64,000 nt of DNA from DATJHM01 sp963777355 (GTDB taxonomy: Bacteria > Chloroflexota > Ktedonobacteria > Ktedonobacterales > Ktedonobacteraceae): positions 434,001-498,000 of the forward strand of contig CAVZQK010000022.1 in NCBI GenBank assembly GCA_963777355.1, given 5' to 3'. The position numbers and the translations under genes are program-made. Of the stretch, positions 34,581 through 43,988 are shown one piece after another (within the stretch, counting starts at the first letter, position 1; each line of letters begins with the position of its first letter). A model generated the notes under the pieces. That model saw nothing but the letters and a program-made list of their open reading frames with translations. It was not told where the DNA came from and did not search any database.

Positions 34581-35555
34581 ATGAGTAACGTGTCTCCGTC
34601 CTCAGCGCAGCCAACTTCCGCTCTCTTAGAACGCGTCCATACATCCCTTCTCGCCTGGTATAAAGCAGAGCAACGCGATCTCCCCTGGCGCACAACAAGC
34701 GATCCATACGCCATTCTTGTCTCTGAGATCATGCTTCAACAAACCCAGGTGGACCGTGTCCTGCCCAAATATCAGCAATTTCTGGCCGCATTTCCCACAT
34801 TGGAAGTGTTGGCTCAGGCTCCAACAGCCGAGGTCATTGCCGCCTGGGTACCGCTTGGCTATAACATGCGTGCAGTCCGCCTCCAGTCTATTGCCCGCCA
34901 GGTACTCAGCGAGCATGGTGGACGTATTCCAGAGACGATTGAAGAACTCCTGACCCTCAAAGGAATTGGCCGTTATACAGCCGGAGCCATTGCCTGCTTT
35001 GCCTATCATAAACAGGTCGCAACAGTAGACACAAATATTCGCCGTGTGCTTCATCGCATCTTTCTTGGCCTGGAGCATCCAGAGCCCAGGGCCAACGATG
35101 CCCAGATGCTCCTGCTGGCCGAGCAGGTACTTCCCCAGGGAGCGGCCTATGATTGGAATCAAGCCCTTATGGATCTGGGAGCAACGATCTGCACCAGCAA
35201 TACCCCTCAATGCACACGCTGTCCCTTGCAAGAAACCTGCCAGGCATATACAGAGATGGGCCAGTACAGTCTCTTTCCTTCAGGCACTGTTTTGCGTCAA
35301 TTGCGAAAAGTGGCTGAGAAAAAGACTCCCTATAAGGCCCAACCCTTCACCAGTTCAAATCGATATTTTCGTGGTCGTACTGTTGCCCTTCTGGGGACAC
35401 TACCAGCAGGGCAGCGCATGCCTCTGGAGGAGTTAGGACCAAAGATAAAAACTGATTTTCGTGAGGAGGAGCTTATCTGGCTACAGGCCCTTGTAGCAGG
35501 CCTGGTCAAAGATGGCTTGCTTGATGCTACAGAGGATGGAGTACGGCTTCCCTGA
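34581..35555 (+). CDS. mutY: A/G-specific adenine DNA glycosylase MutY
   Basis: MutY removes adenine mispaired with 8-oxoguanine. The protein has 324 residues. The HhH-GPD core shows LPWR near residue 35, EIMLQQTQVDRV with the catalytic Glu, and the hairpin and loop LKGIGRYTAGAIACFA with the downstream catalytic Asp in TVDTNIRR. The iron-sulfur cysteines are C-x6-C-x2-C-x5-C (CTSNTPQCTRCPLQETC). The C-terminal part after about 230 does not resemble the MutT-like 8-oxoG reader of E. coli MutY; it ends in a short winged-helix-like domain (EELIWLQALVAGLVKDGLL) as in actinobacterial MutY. Confidence 0.92.
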   Translation: MSNVSPSSAQPTSALLERVHTSLLAWYKAEQRDLPWRTTSDPYAILVSEIMLQQTQVDRVLPKYQQFLAAFPTLEVLAQAPTAEVIAAWVPLGYNMRAVRLQSIARQVLSEHGGRIPETIEELLTLKGIGRYTAGAIACFAYHKQVATVDTNIRRVLHRIFLGLEHPEPRANDAQMLLLAEQVLPQGAAYDWNQALMDLGATICTSNTPQCTRCPLQETCQAYTEMGQYSLFPSGTVLRQLRKVAEKKTPYKAQPFTSSNRYFRGRTVALLGTLPAGQRMPLEELGPKIKTDFREEELIWLQALVAGLVKDGLLDATEDGVRLP

Positions 35556-35710
35556 CACAGTGTATTTAAGAATACTGCCATTAATGGGACCTCGCCAATG
35601 AAATTCAGAAGCAGGAAATGAAAGAAATGCAATCGTTTGTTTTATTCGATATACTGGAGCAGATATTTTTTTGCAATCAAAGATAGCAGACACTATGGAG
35701 GAACGCAGTA

Positions 35711-36527
35711 GTGCAACTCAAAAGCTTGAATGATATAACAACATACCATCGACACATCTTTCTCTCGCCACATTTCGATGATGTGGTCTACTCCTGTGGC
35801 GGAACGTTGGGCGTACAGATGAGTAGTGGGATACGCCCACTGGTCATTACCGTCTTTGGCGGCGTGCCAGATGCAAAGCTGGCCCCCAGTCCCTTTGCAA
35901 TTCAGGCCAATCGCGGCATGGGCATTGATCTCAGCCAGGGTATGCATGCTGCCGTCGAATTGAGGCGGCAGGAAGACGCAAGCCGCGCTCGACTACATCG
36001 GTGCTGATTATCTCTGGCTGGATTACCTGGACGCCGTTTACCGGGGGAATCCGCCCTACTACACGAGCGAGGCCCAGTTAATCGGTGGCGATATCAATCC
36101 GGGGGATCTCAAAATTGAGCAGGAATTTTCGCAGACGCTGATCGCTCTGGCAGAACGCTTGCCGGATAGCATCTGGTATGCTCCGCTGGGTATTGGGCGT
36201 CATGTTGACCACCAGATTATCTGCTCAGCCGCCGATAGATTGATACAACGTGGCGTGAAAGTCTATCTCTATGAAGATTTTCCTTATGTCTCCAGGAAAG
36301 GTGCACTTGAAGCCCGCATCCACGAACTGGGTCTCCCTCTAGAACCTGCTCTAGTAGAAATGTCTGAGATGCTCCCTCTCCGTCTGGAGGCATCGGCAAT
36401 CTATGCCTCGCGCATTACGGCAGATTACGGCACCAGGGATGCGATGTTTCAGATGATCCGAGAGTATAGCCATAATCTGCGCCCGGTAGAAACTATCCAG
36501 ATGGAACGCTACTGGCAGGTACGTTAG
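35711..36527 (+). pseudogene. PIG-L family deacetylase, one frame break
   Basis: PIG-L/LmbE-family enzymes are zinc-dependent N-deacetylases acting on GlcNAc-type substrates. The N-terminal part contains the metal motif SPHFDDVVYSCGG (residue about 18), and the C-terminal part GRHVDHQ supplies the other His ligand pair. GTG at 35711 has an ATGGAGGA ribosome site. The frame changes once near 35970, after LRR, and resumes as ALDYIGADYLWLDY through ...LPDSIWYAPLGIGRHVDH to the stop at 36527, total about 272 residues. Assembly indel or recent inactivation. Confidence 0.8.
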
Positions 36528-36688
36528 AACGTATCTGCACTTCAGTAGTGCTCAGAGAGCTGGCTGCAGAAATGTGCAGAGATACCGTGTGAAAAAGGCG
36601 TAAAAAGAACAAAAAGTATCTCATAATAGCAGTGCCAACAAAACAGAAAAGATCGAGGTTGGGAATGTGCAGGTAGGAGTGAGGAGAG

Positions 36689-38398
36689 ATGAAAGGGATC
36701 GAAGGATCAACCCTGGGACGGTATGAACTACGGCTACGCGTTGCTCGTGGTGGCATGTCTGAGGTCTATCTCGGCTATGATCGACGCGTGCGCAGACGCG
36801 TAGCCGTCAAAGTTTTGTATGGTAGCGATGAACCATTTGTACGCCGATTTGAACGGGAAGCCCTGGCAATTGGCACGTTATCTCATGATCATATTTTACC
36901 TCTCTATGACTTTGGAGAGCAGCGCCCCTGGTATTATCTGGTCATGCCTTTTGTAGAGGGCGGAACATTACGTGAGTATCTGTTGAAACGAGAACGCCTG
37001 ACGATGTCTGAAGCTGGAAGTTACCTGGATCAAATCGCGGCGGCGCTGCAATATGCCCATGACCAGGGAGTAGTCCATCGGGATGTCAAACCATCCAACA
37101 TTCTGCTCAGACCCGATGGCTATGCCTATCTGGCAGACTTCGGTCTCGCCAAAGCCAAGATAGAGGTCGAGTTTTCCACCCACTCAGGAATCATGATCGG
37201 CACTCCTGAATATATGGCCCCCGAACAATCCAATGGCCTGAGCGATTATCGCAGCGACATCTACTCCCTCGGCATTATTCTCTACCAGATGCTAACCGGC
37301 CACGTTCCCTTCACGGCTGATTCGCCTTTAGCAATCTCACTACGGCATATTCAATCTCAGCCCAGGCCACCAAGAGAATACAATCCAGCAATTCCACAGA
37401 ACATTGAAAATATTATTCTGAAAGCGTTAGAAAAAGATCCCAATGAACGCTACCAGCAAGCACGCGAGCTCTCATCTGCCTATCGTAGAGCGCTGCTTCA
37501 GGAGCAGGCGCGTTGTCCCAGTAACAACGCAGCGATTCCGGTTCCTCAAGAAGAAGAGACGGCAATCTCACCAGCGATTCACCTGCATGAGAAGATATCC
37601 TCCACTTCCCACATTCCCTATAGACCGGCCTTTTCGCAGGAAGAGTTGATAACACCAATCGTCACTCCACGCCTGTATCCACTTGGCAATGAAGCGCCAG
37701 TTATTCCATCTCTTATCGGCAAGACACGGACAAAAAAGCGCCTCTTGCTGCCACTCAGCGTTGTCCTCCTACTCTGTGTCATCCTGATAGGTTCAGCTTT
37801 TCTGCCAGGCCTCTTTACCCACAAAACCAGTCTGCCGCCAAAGCAGCACACCCGGCCCCCTATCCAGCGAGCAGCAAGCGCAACCGCGCTAGCCCAGGCC
37901 AATATCGAAGCGACGCTTGCCGCTCAGGCAAGAATTCAAGAGGCAGCAGGTATCACAGCGGCCATCGGTGCAGGAGAAGTATTGTATCAGAATGCTATGC
38001 AAGTAGCAGGTGGCAGCGGCTGGATCAATGATGGTCAGCAATGTTTTTTTTCGTCTCAAGGATATCATGTCGCGACGCGCTTGCGGCATGCAGTGGTCTG
38101 GTGCTACGATAATCACCATACGTATACAAACACCATTATAGCGGTGCAGGCTCAACTGCTTTATGGCGGCTTCTACGGTTTCGTTTTCCGCCTTAGCCCG
38201 TCCAGCAAAGCCTTTTATGTTCTGGAGATCAACAGCAATGGCGAATATCGTTTTGTACGTGTATTGAGCAGCAACCCGGCTAACTGGCTCACGCTGATCG
38301 ACTGGACGCACACAGATGCGCTCTTTGCAGGATATGGGCAGCGAAATACCTTTCTTTTGATCGCAAAAAAGCAGAATTTTCCGTATTTATATCAATAA
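36689..38398 (+). CDS. Membrane Ser/Thr protein kinase (PknB-like), frame break at the tail
   Basis: Hanks-type kinase with an intracellular catalytic domain (residues about 11-270), one membrane helix (about 352-376) and an extracellular sensor region. Catalytic residues are complete: ARGGMSEVYLG glycine loop, Lys in VAVKVLYG, HRDVKPSNIL, DFGLAKA and GTPEYMAPEQ. The extracellular part resembles a beta-rich carbohydrate or lipid-binding domain. The frame ends early at 38398. A one-base shift at a TTTT run near 38377 restores about 48 more residues (FRIYINKQLVVPDVTDSTYA... to IFDNLWIFQG) and a stop at 38525, so the true gene probably runs to 38525. The ribosome site GTGAGGAGAG precedes the ATG. 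Confidence 0.88.
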   Translation: MKGIEGSTLGRYELRLRVARGGMSEVYLGYDRRVRRRVAVKVLYGSDEPFVRRFEREALAIGTLSHDHILPLYDFGEQRPWYYLVMPFVEGGTLREYLLKRERLTMSEAGSYLDQIAAALQYAHDQGVVHRDVKPSNILLRPDGYAYLADFGLAKAKIEVEFSTHSGIMIGTPEYMAPEQSNGLSDYRSDIYSLGIILYQMLTGHVPFTADSPLAISLRHIQSQPRPPREYNPAIPQNIENIILKALEKDPNERYQQARELSSAYRRALLQEQARCPSNNAAIPVPQEEETAISPAIHLHEKISSTSHIPYRPAFSQEELITPIVTPRLYPLGNEAPVIPSLIGKTRTKKRLLLPLSVVLLLCVILIGSAFLPGLFTHKTSLPPKQHTRPPIQRAASATALAQANIEATLAAQARIQEAAGITAAIGAGEVLYQNAMQVAGGSGWINDGQQCFFSSQGYHVATRLRHAVVWCYDNHHTYTNTIIAVQAQLLYGGFYGFVFRLSPSSKAFYVLEINSNGEYRFVRVLSSNPANWLTLIDWTHTDALFAGYGQRNTFLLIAKKQNFPYLYQ

Positions 38399-38542
38399 AC
38401 AGCTTGTTGTTCCTGACGTCACCGATAGTACCTATGCGGCTGGCTCCGTCGGATTTCTGGTGGGCGGGGATAGTATCAATGGAACTGAAGCGATTTTTGA
38501 CAATCTCTGGATCTTTCAGGGATAACACATGAGGATAAAGCC

Positions 38543-39043
38543 TTGATAAGCGAAGGAAGCAGAACTAACCACAGCGTCTATCTGGCGCTGGGTGCAAATA
38601 TGGGAGAGCGAAAAAAACACCTGGAGAGGGCGCTCCAGGCATTGAGCACTATCGCAACGATACAGAGCGTTTCCTCTCTTTACGAGACCGCGCCGATAGG
38701 CTATCTGGATCAGCCCTGCTTTCTCAATATGGTCTGCTTTGCTGAAACAAAGCTCACTCCTCAGGCGTTATTACAGGCACTAAAAGGCATCGAGGTTGAA
38801 TTGGGAAGAAAACCGACAATTCAAAACGGTCCTCGGCCTATTGATATCGACATTCTCAGCTATGATAATCTTCAGATACAGGAAGAAACGCTCATTATCC
38901 CACATCCTCGTATGCAAGAACGGGCCTTTGTCCTGGTTCCCCTTGCAGAAATTGCCCCTGACTTCGTACCTGCTGGTCAGCTATACAATGTGAGAGAGCT
39001 CTTAGACCGGCTACCTCAACAAGATATCAAGAAGGTCACATAG
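38543..39043 (+). CDS. folK: 2-amino-4-hydroxy-6-hydroxymethyldihydropteridine diphosphokinase
   Basis: Catalyses pyrophosphoryl transfer from ATP to the pterin in folate synthesis, ahead of FolP. The protein has about 166 residues. YLALGANMGERKKHL and SSLYETAPIGY are the family's N-terminal hallmarks, and the HPPK signature GPRPIDIDILSYDN is near residue 93, followed by PHPRMQERAFVLVPL. It appears to start at TTG 38543 with GAGG upstream. It begins just after the corrected kinase end, but no other folate gene adjoins. Confidence 0.94.
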   Translation: MISEGSRTNHSVYLALGANMGERKKHLERALQALSTIATIQSVSSLYETAPIGYLDQPCFLNMVCFAETKLTPQALLQALKGIEVELGRKPTIQNGPRPIDIDILSYDNLQIQEETLIIPHPRMQERAFVLVPLAEIAPDFVPAGQLYNVRELLDRLPQQDIKKVT

Positions 39044-39116
39044 GAGAAAACACCTGTATACTTTATACATAAACTTCTGGCCTGTATAGCACTTTCAAAA
39101 GGTCAGCTTAAGAGAC

Positions 39117-39146
39117 TTAACAAGACTTGCCCTGCCGTGCTATAAT
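39117..39146 (+). promoter_or_regulatory. Promoter upstream of rsfS
   Basis: TTAACA (39117-39122) and TATAAT (39141-39146) are separated by 18 bases, about 80 bases ahead of the rsfS start. A second TATAAT is near 39187 without a well-placed -35. Confidence 0.55.
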
Positions 39147-39227
39147 GCAGATACGGTGAGAAGCTATTGACATGCATCGCTATGTATAATATTTGTACGT
39201 AGCCTAGAACCATGATAGGAAGTGCTT

Positions 39228-39587
39228 GTGGCGGGAGTTCTACTCGATCCAGGCCAGTTGGCAAAAATAGCAATTGATGCGGCATCTGATAAAAAAGCTT
39301 CGGATGTGCTATTACTCGATATTCGTGAAATTACCACCATTGCAGACTACTTCGTCATTTGCAGTGGAAGTAATACGCGCCAAATTCAGGCCATCGGCGA
39401 AGGCATCGAAGAGGAGTTAAGAAAGCAAGGAGCACGGCTTTTTGCCCGTGAAGGAGTACCCGAAAATGGCTGGATGCTCCTCGATTTTGGTGACATCATC
39501 GTACATATATTCGGACCCAAAGAGCGGGAATATTATCGTTTGGAGCGGCTTTGGAGTGATGCAAAAACAGTTGTATACCTACAATAA
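39228..39587 (+). CDS. rsfS: Ribosome silencing factor RsfS
   Basis: RsfS binds ribosomal protein uL14 and blocks 30S-50S joining in starvation. The 119-residue protein matches the Oligomerisation/IOJAP family: ASDVLLLDIREITTIADYFVICSG, then GWMLLDFGDIIVHIFGPKEREYY and the final LERLWSDA. GTG at 39228 is preferred to GTG 39222 since AGGA lies seven bases before it. The gene is followed by a tiny membrane protein gene. A promoter with TATAAT sits at 39117-39146. Confidence 0.95.
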   Translation: MAGVLLDPGQLAKIAIDAASDKKASDVLLLDIREITTIADYFVICSGSNTRQIQAIGEGIEEELRKQGARLFAREGVPENGWMLLDFGDIIVHIFGPKEREYYRLERLWSDAKTVVYLQ

Positions 39588-39611
39588 ATTATTATGGAAA
39601 AGGTGGCGACG

Positions 39612-39791
39612 ATGACATTTTTTCGCAATCGCATGTTTTTAGAAGGTATTGCCTTAGGCGGTATATGTGGCATTGTTATCGGCTCAATTATTGCCTTTAT
39701 CATTGGTGAAGCGAGCGCGGACTCTCTGCGTAAAACCATTGATGAGCACCTTCCAAGAAAAAAACAGGTTCCATTCAAGTATCTCTCATAG
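39612..39791 (+). CDS. Small single-span membrane protein, YtxH-like
   Basis: A 59-residue product has one membrane helix (LEGIALGGICGIVIGSIIAFIIG) and a charged tail (ASADSLRKTIDEHLPRKKQ). This matches small YtxH-type stress or envelope proteins in layout, though similarity cannot be measured here. ATG at 39612 has AAGGTGG upstream; an ATG at 39594 lacks a ribosome site. It follows rsfS by 24 bases. Confidence 0.6.
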   Translation: MTFFRNRMFLEGIALGGICGIVIGSIIAFIIGEASADSLRKTIDEHLPRKKQVPFKYLS

Positions 39792-39974
39792 TTTCCCTGT
39801 CTCGCGTCGCACAATCGCGTTCTAGTAGGAGCAACGGAAAACGTGTCTTGTATGAATCACTCAGCATATAAGACACACATCTTGGGCACATTCTAACGCT
39901 ATTGTGCATTTCGCTTGTGTACTTCAACGGTCACAGATCTTTTCATGAAGATTTTGCTCAAGAGGGGTGGGTAC

Positions 39975-40880
39975 GTGCGGTTTCTGGTATTGTTTTGTTT
40001 CGGCTTTTTCCTGCTGAGTGTGACCGTTTCTCCTGTGTACGCGGCACAACGTCCGCTCTGTCCGCCCACAACAGCGGTAAATAGTAGTACAATATATCCT
40101 CCAGCCACACCGGGAATCATCGTCATCAATGAGGTATTGAGCAATCCTGGCTCAAAAACTCTTTGGGATTGCGCCGCTCAGACAAATTCTTCCTGGCTAG
40201 AACTCTTCAATACGCAGAATCAAGCTTATAATCTCTCCTCTTTTGCCGCATTCGATCGTGGAATCGGCACAACACGTTACTATCTCACCGGTAACATAAA
40301 CATCGCCGCTCACGGATACCTTGTGATCTTCCCCAGACTGGATATCTTTTCAGGGCAGAATCCACTCATTCGTCTGTTATTCGAGGGAATAGTAGTCGAT
40401 CAGGTTACCATCCCAACCCTGGGCGTCGATCAATCCTACGCACGTGTACCAGATGGCAGCAACAACTGGCAGATGAGCAATACGCCAACGATTGGTGCCA
40501 GTAATACCCCAATGGCAACACCGGGCGTTGCAACCCCAGCCCCATCAGGCCAGAACAGCAACACAGGCATCTTGCCAGCAGGCAATGGAAGCTTGAAGCA
40601 ACAGAACACAAACAGGCCGACTACTATTCCAACCAAAATGCCTGCATCTCCACGTAGTATAGGAACACAACCAGCCTGGAATACTCTCCACTTACCGCAA
40701 ACCGCTCCAGCTACGTCGCCATCACCTGGAACAATGCCACTGTCCCCGACTCCGACTTCTACAGTACAAACCTCGATCTGGCCTTTCCTTCCAGAATTGA
40801 TAGGCTTAGCAGGCTTTTCACTCGTCATAGGCATAATTTTTTCTATCTATAAATACAAAAAACGTCAGAGAGCAACTTGA
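39975..40880 (+). CDS. Secreted, membrane-anchored lamin-tail (LTD) domain protein
   Basis: The protein has an N-terminal signal peptide (VRFLVLFCFGFFLL...SPVYA), then a lamin-tail-like domain (GIIVINEVLSNPGSKT, SSWLELFNTQ, then YYLTGNINIAAHGYLVIF). A long Pro/Thr/Ser linker and a C-terminal membrane helix (PELIGLAGFSLVIGIIFSIY) with a basic end follow. LTD domains in bacteria are found on surface proteins and may bind nucleic acids or lipids. GTG at 39975 follows a purine-rich site; an ATG at 39945 is the alternative. The stop codon lies inside a terminator stem. Confidence 0.75.
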   Translation: MRFLVLFCFGFFLLSVTVSPVYAAQRPLCPPTTAVNSSTIYPPATPGIIVINEVLSNPGSKTLWDCAAQTNSSWLELFNTQNQAYNLSSFAAFDRGIGTTRYYLTGNINIAAHGYLVIFPRLDIFSGQNPLIRLLFEGIVVDQVTIPTLGVDQSYARVPDGSNNWQMSNTPTIGASNTPMATPGVATPAPSGQNSNTGILPAGNGSLKQQNTNRPTTIPTKMPASPRSIGTQPAWNTLHLPQTAPATSPSPGTMPLSPTPTSTVQTSIWPFLPELIGLAGFSLVIGIIFSIYKYKKRQRAT

Positions 40881-40889
40881 CGTTTTTCT
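40857..40889 (+). terminator. Rho-independent terminator overlapping the LTD gene stop
   Basis: AAAAACGTCA (ending 40867) pairs with TGACGTTTTT (40878-40887), and the TGA is the stop codon of the LTD gene. The right arm ends in the T run, then CTTT. The AT-rich stem makes it also readable on the opposite strand. Confidence 0.75.
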
Positions 40890-41011
40890 TTATCCAGATG
40901 ATACTTTCAAGAAAGAGAAGTAAAAGAGCTCTAACGAAGAGCATCCATCTCTGGGTGATGCCATCCAGCGGGAAAATGCCTTTTTCAGAGAGAAAGATAG
41001 ATAGATAATCC

Positions 41012-42376
41012 ATGATACCTGAAAAGATGCAAGAGCCAGTCCTTCATTCAACACAACAATCAGCGTCCAGAGCAAAGATTACTATTATCGGCGGTGGTAG
41101 CCCTTACGGTGCGTATCTCCTCCTGGGTATGCTCAAAAGAGCAGGGCACCTTAAGGGTTGCCATATTACGCTTATGGATATTGAAGAAGAAAAACTTCAG
41201 ACTATCTATACGCTGGGGAAGAAGATTTTTCAACAAGCCGAAGTCGATCTGACGCTTTCCTATACGAATAGCGAAGAGGAGGCGATTTCCGATGCCTCTT
41301 TTATCATTACCGCCTTTCGGACAGGTGGCTTACAAGCTCGCCATCTTGATGAGACATTGCCTTTGCGACACGGCATTATTGGTCATGAGACGATAGGTCC
41401 CGGCGGATTTTTCGCCGCACTCCGTACAATACCAGTCGCAACCGGCATTGCGGCCATCATCGAAAAGCTGGCTCCCCGCGCTTTTCTTCTCAACTATATC
41501 AACCCGAATAGTATTATCACTGAAGCGATTTCGCAAGCCAACGGCATCCGTGTTATCGGTATCCGCAATGATCCACCTCAGTATTTAGAGGACATGGTCA
41601 CGATGGCCAGACTTCCAGCTGCGAAGCGCCTTTATACACGCACAATAGGGCTGAGCCACGGCAACTGGACTACAGCACTATGGAGCGATGGCATCGACAT
41701 CCTCCCAAATATTGTTACCTGGAGTCGCGACTATATGAAGCACCAACCACAGATGACTGCTGAGAACTATATTCCTCTTATGCAAACTACCTTAACCTCT
41801 CTCTATGGTGCATTACCATCTCACCATATGCCCTACTATTATTTCCCTGAGCAGGTTCTGGACTACATACGCCAGCAGCCAGAAAGCCAGGCAGAGGCAT
41901 TACTCACCCGGCGTGCGACACTGCTCAAACAACTGGAACAGGAGGCACAAAAAGAAAGGCCTCATCTCGTCAATATCGAGCATTATGAAAATTATGATGA
42001 TAGTGCCCTGGATGTGCTCTGTGCTATTCTGCACGATACAGGTGATGAAATTGTGCTTAACGTGCCTAATCATGGAGCCCTGAAATTTCTGGCAGAAGAA
42101 CGTGTGGCTGAGATTCCCTGCCGGGTCGACGCCCGTGGTGCAACGCCTCTGACACAGGGTGAAGGTGGCCTGGCACTCGATCAGCGTGGCCTGATTATCC
42201 AACTGGCGGAATACGCTGGAGCCTCTGCTCGTGCGGCCCTGTGGGGTACGCGTATCGATGCCATTAAAGCCTTAACCGCAAACCCTCTGATTCTATCTTA
42301 CAGCCGGGCAGAGGCGCTTTATAACGAGTTAGCCAATGCTCATGCGGCACATCTGTCAGATCGCCTTCTACGCTGA
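41012..42376 (+). CDS. Glycoside hydrolase family 4-like protein with altered metal site
   Basis: The 454-residue protein has the NAD-binding start ITIIGGGSPYGAYLL, the NYINPNSIITEAI loop, and the C-terminal architecture of GH4 6-phospho-glycosidases, which use NAD+ and Mn2+ in a redox elimination mechanism. In GH4 enzymes a Cys about 31 residues before a His binds the metal. Here the Cys position is Arg185 (IGIRNDPP instead of C-N/D-x-P), whereas the His (216, LSHGNW) is present. The nucleotide-binding loop and the RTGG motif, normally R-x-GG, are kept (TAFRTGGLQAR). The metal-dependent activity may be lost or altered. An alternative is a related dehydrogenase. Confidence 0.75.
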   Translation: MIPEKMQEPVLHSTQQSASRAKITIIGGGSPYGAYLLLGMLKRAGHLKGCHITLMDIEEEKLQTIYTLGKKIFQQAEVDLTLSYTNSEEEAISDASFIITAFRTGGLQARHLDETLPLRHGIIGHETIGPGGFFAALRTIPVATGIAAIIEKLAPRAFLLNYINPNSIITEAISQANGIRVIGIRNDPPQYLEDMVTMARLPAAKRLYTRTIGLSHGNWTTALWSDGIDILPNIVTWSRDYMKHQPQMTAENYIPLMQTTLTSLYGALPSHHMPYYYFPEQVLDYIRQQPESQAEALLTRRATLLKQLEQEAQKERPHLVNIEHYENYDDSALDVLCAILHDTGDEIVLNVPNHGALKFLAEERVAEIPCRVDARGATPLTQGEGGLALDQRGLIIQLAEYAGASARAALWGTRIDAIKALTANPLILSYSRAEALYNELANAHAAHLSDRLLR

Positions 42377-42477
42377 TTTTTCGCATTTTCAATGACGACA
42401 TGGTATGATCTAGACAGGTCAATTGTTGATCAAAGTCGATCACTGGCTTAGCGCAGCCAGGAAGGAAGTCGAGATCT

Positions 42478-43947
42478 ATGAGCATTGCCGAAATTCCTCC
42501 AGTTGCAACGCCGTCCCTTGTATATACACGCCCCAGCGAGACACAAAAAGCTGAGATTGTCGAACAACTAAGTAGTATACTTGGCGCACGCCATGTTCTG
42601 CACTCAGCGTATGATCTCACCATGTATGAATATGATGCCTCGATTGAGCGTGGTAGACCGGATATCGTCGTTCTCCCCGCAACTGCTCAAGAGATTGCCG
42701 AGGTTGTCAAGCTGGCCCGGCGCTATCGGTTACCTGTTGTACCGCGAGGAGCCGGGACTGGTCTGAGCGGTGGAGCAGTCCCCATTCATGGCGGCATTGT
42801 GATTGCTTTTGCCCGCATGAATCGCATTCTCGATGTAGACTACGCAAATCTGCGGGCGACGATACAGCCCGGCCTGGTCAATCTCCATCTCAGCCAGGCA
42901 CTTAATCCGCAAGGTTTTTCCTATGTACCAGATCCCAGCAGTCAGCGTTCCTGCACTATCGGCGGCAATGTGGGAGAGAACGCGGGCGGACCACATACGC
43001 TTATTTATGGTGTGACTACCAATCATGTCCTGGGACTGGAAATAGTGACCTCAGAGGGGGAAATTATCCAGATCGGTGGTAGCACACTTGATACTCCAGG
43101 CTATGATCTCACAGGGCTTCTTATTGGCTCTGAAGGGACGTTGTGCATCGTCACAAAAATTATTGTGCGCATTGTCCGCATACCAGAAACGGTGAAAACG
43201 ATGATTGCCGTTTTTGATGATATGGACGCCGCCTCAAATACCGTCTCAGAGATCATCGCCAGTGGAGTTATTCCAGCCGCTATTGAAATGATGGATCAGA
43301 TGATCCTCCAGGCGGTTGAAGCGGCAACCCATGCTGGTTATCCTAGAGATGCCATAGCTGTGCTGCTTATGGAATTTGAGGGCCTACAAGAAACGGTTGC
43401 TGAACAGATTGAACAGATAGCGGCGATCTGTGAGAAGTACCAGGCACGCACCATACGAATTGCGGCGACAGAAGCAGAGCGACAGCTGCTCTGGGCAGGG
43501 CGCAAAAATGCCTTTGGAGCTGTTGGGCGCATCAGTCCCGAATATTATGTGCAGGATGGTGTTGTGCCGCGTACAAAGCTCCCCTATGTCCTGCGCCGCA
43601 TCAGCGAGATCTGCAACAGTTATGGTCTACGCGTTGGCAACGTCTTTCATGCAGGCGACGGGAATCTGCACCCCTTGATTCTTTTCGATTCACAGGTTCC
43701 AGGCGAAATTGAGCGCGTACGTCAGGCGGGGCATGAGATTCTGCAAGTCTGTGCCGAGGTTGGTGGTACAATTACAGGAGAACATGGAGTTGGTCTGGAG
43801 AAACAAGAAGAGATGGCACTGATCTTCAACGAGGTTGATCTGCGCATTATGCAACAGGTACGGACAGCCTGGAATCCTGAGCAGACGCTCAATCCAGGGA
43901 AACTTTTTCCACGTCCCGGTCTTTGTGCTGACATCAAACAGTTATAG
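42478..43947 (+). CDS. glcD: Glycolate oxidase FAD subunit GlcD
   Basis: FAD-binding PCMH-type oxidoreductase that oxidises glycolate or D-lactate. 489 residues. PRGAGTGLSGGAVP and GGNVGENAGGPHTLIYG bind FAD, and the C-terminal FAD-linked oxidase domain includes VGNVFHAGDGNLHPLI and GEHGVGLEK. The start at 42478 has a GGAAGGAAG site further upstream. It heads the glcDE-glcF gene group. Confidence 0.93.
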   Translation: MSIAEIPPVATPSLVYTRPSETQKAEIVEQLSSILGARHVLHSAYDLTMYEYDASIERGRPDIVVLPATAQEIAEVVKLARRYRLPVVPRGAGTGLSGGAVPIHGGIVIAFARMNRILDVDYANLRATIQPGLVNLHLSQALNPQGFSYVPDPSSQRSCTIGGNVGENAGGPHTLIYGVTTNHVLGLEIVTSEGEIIQIGGSTLDTPGYDLTGLLIGSEGTLCIVTKIIVRIVRIPETVKTMIAVFDDMDAASNTVSEIIASGVIPAAIEMMDQMILQAVEAATHAGYPRDAIAVLLMEFEGLQETVAEQIEQIAAICEKYQARTIRIAATEAERQLLWAGRKNAFGAVGRISPEYYVQDGVVPRTKLPYVLRRISEICNSYGLRVGNVFHAGDGNLHPLILFDSQVPGEIERVRQAGHEILQVCAEVGGTITGEHGVGLEKQEEMALIFNEVDLRIMQQVRTAWNPEQTLNPGKLFPRPGLCADIKQL

Positions 43948-43988
43948 GATGGGCGGGTTTTGCTATGAGGAAGTGAGAAAACGTATCA

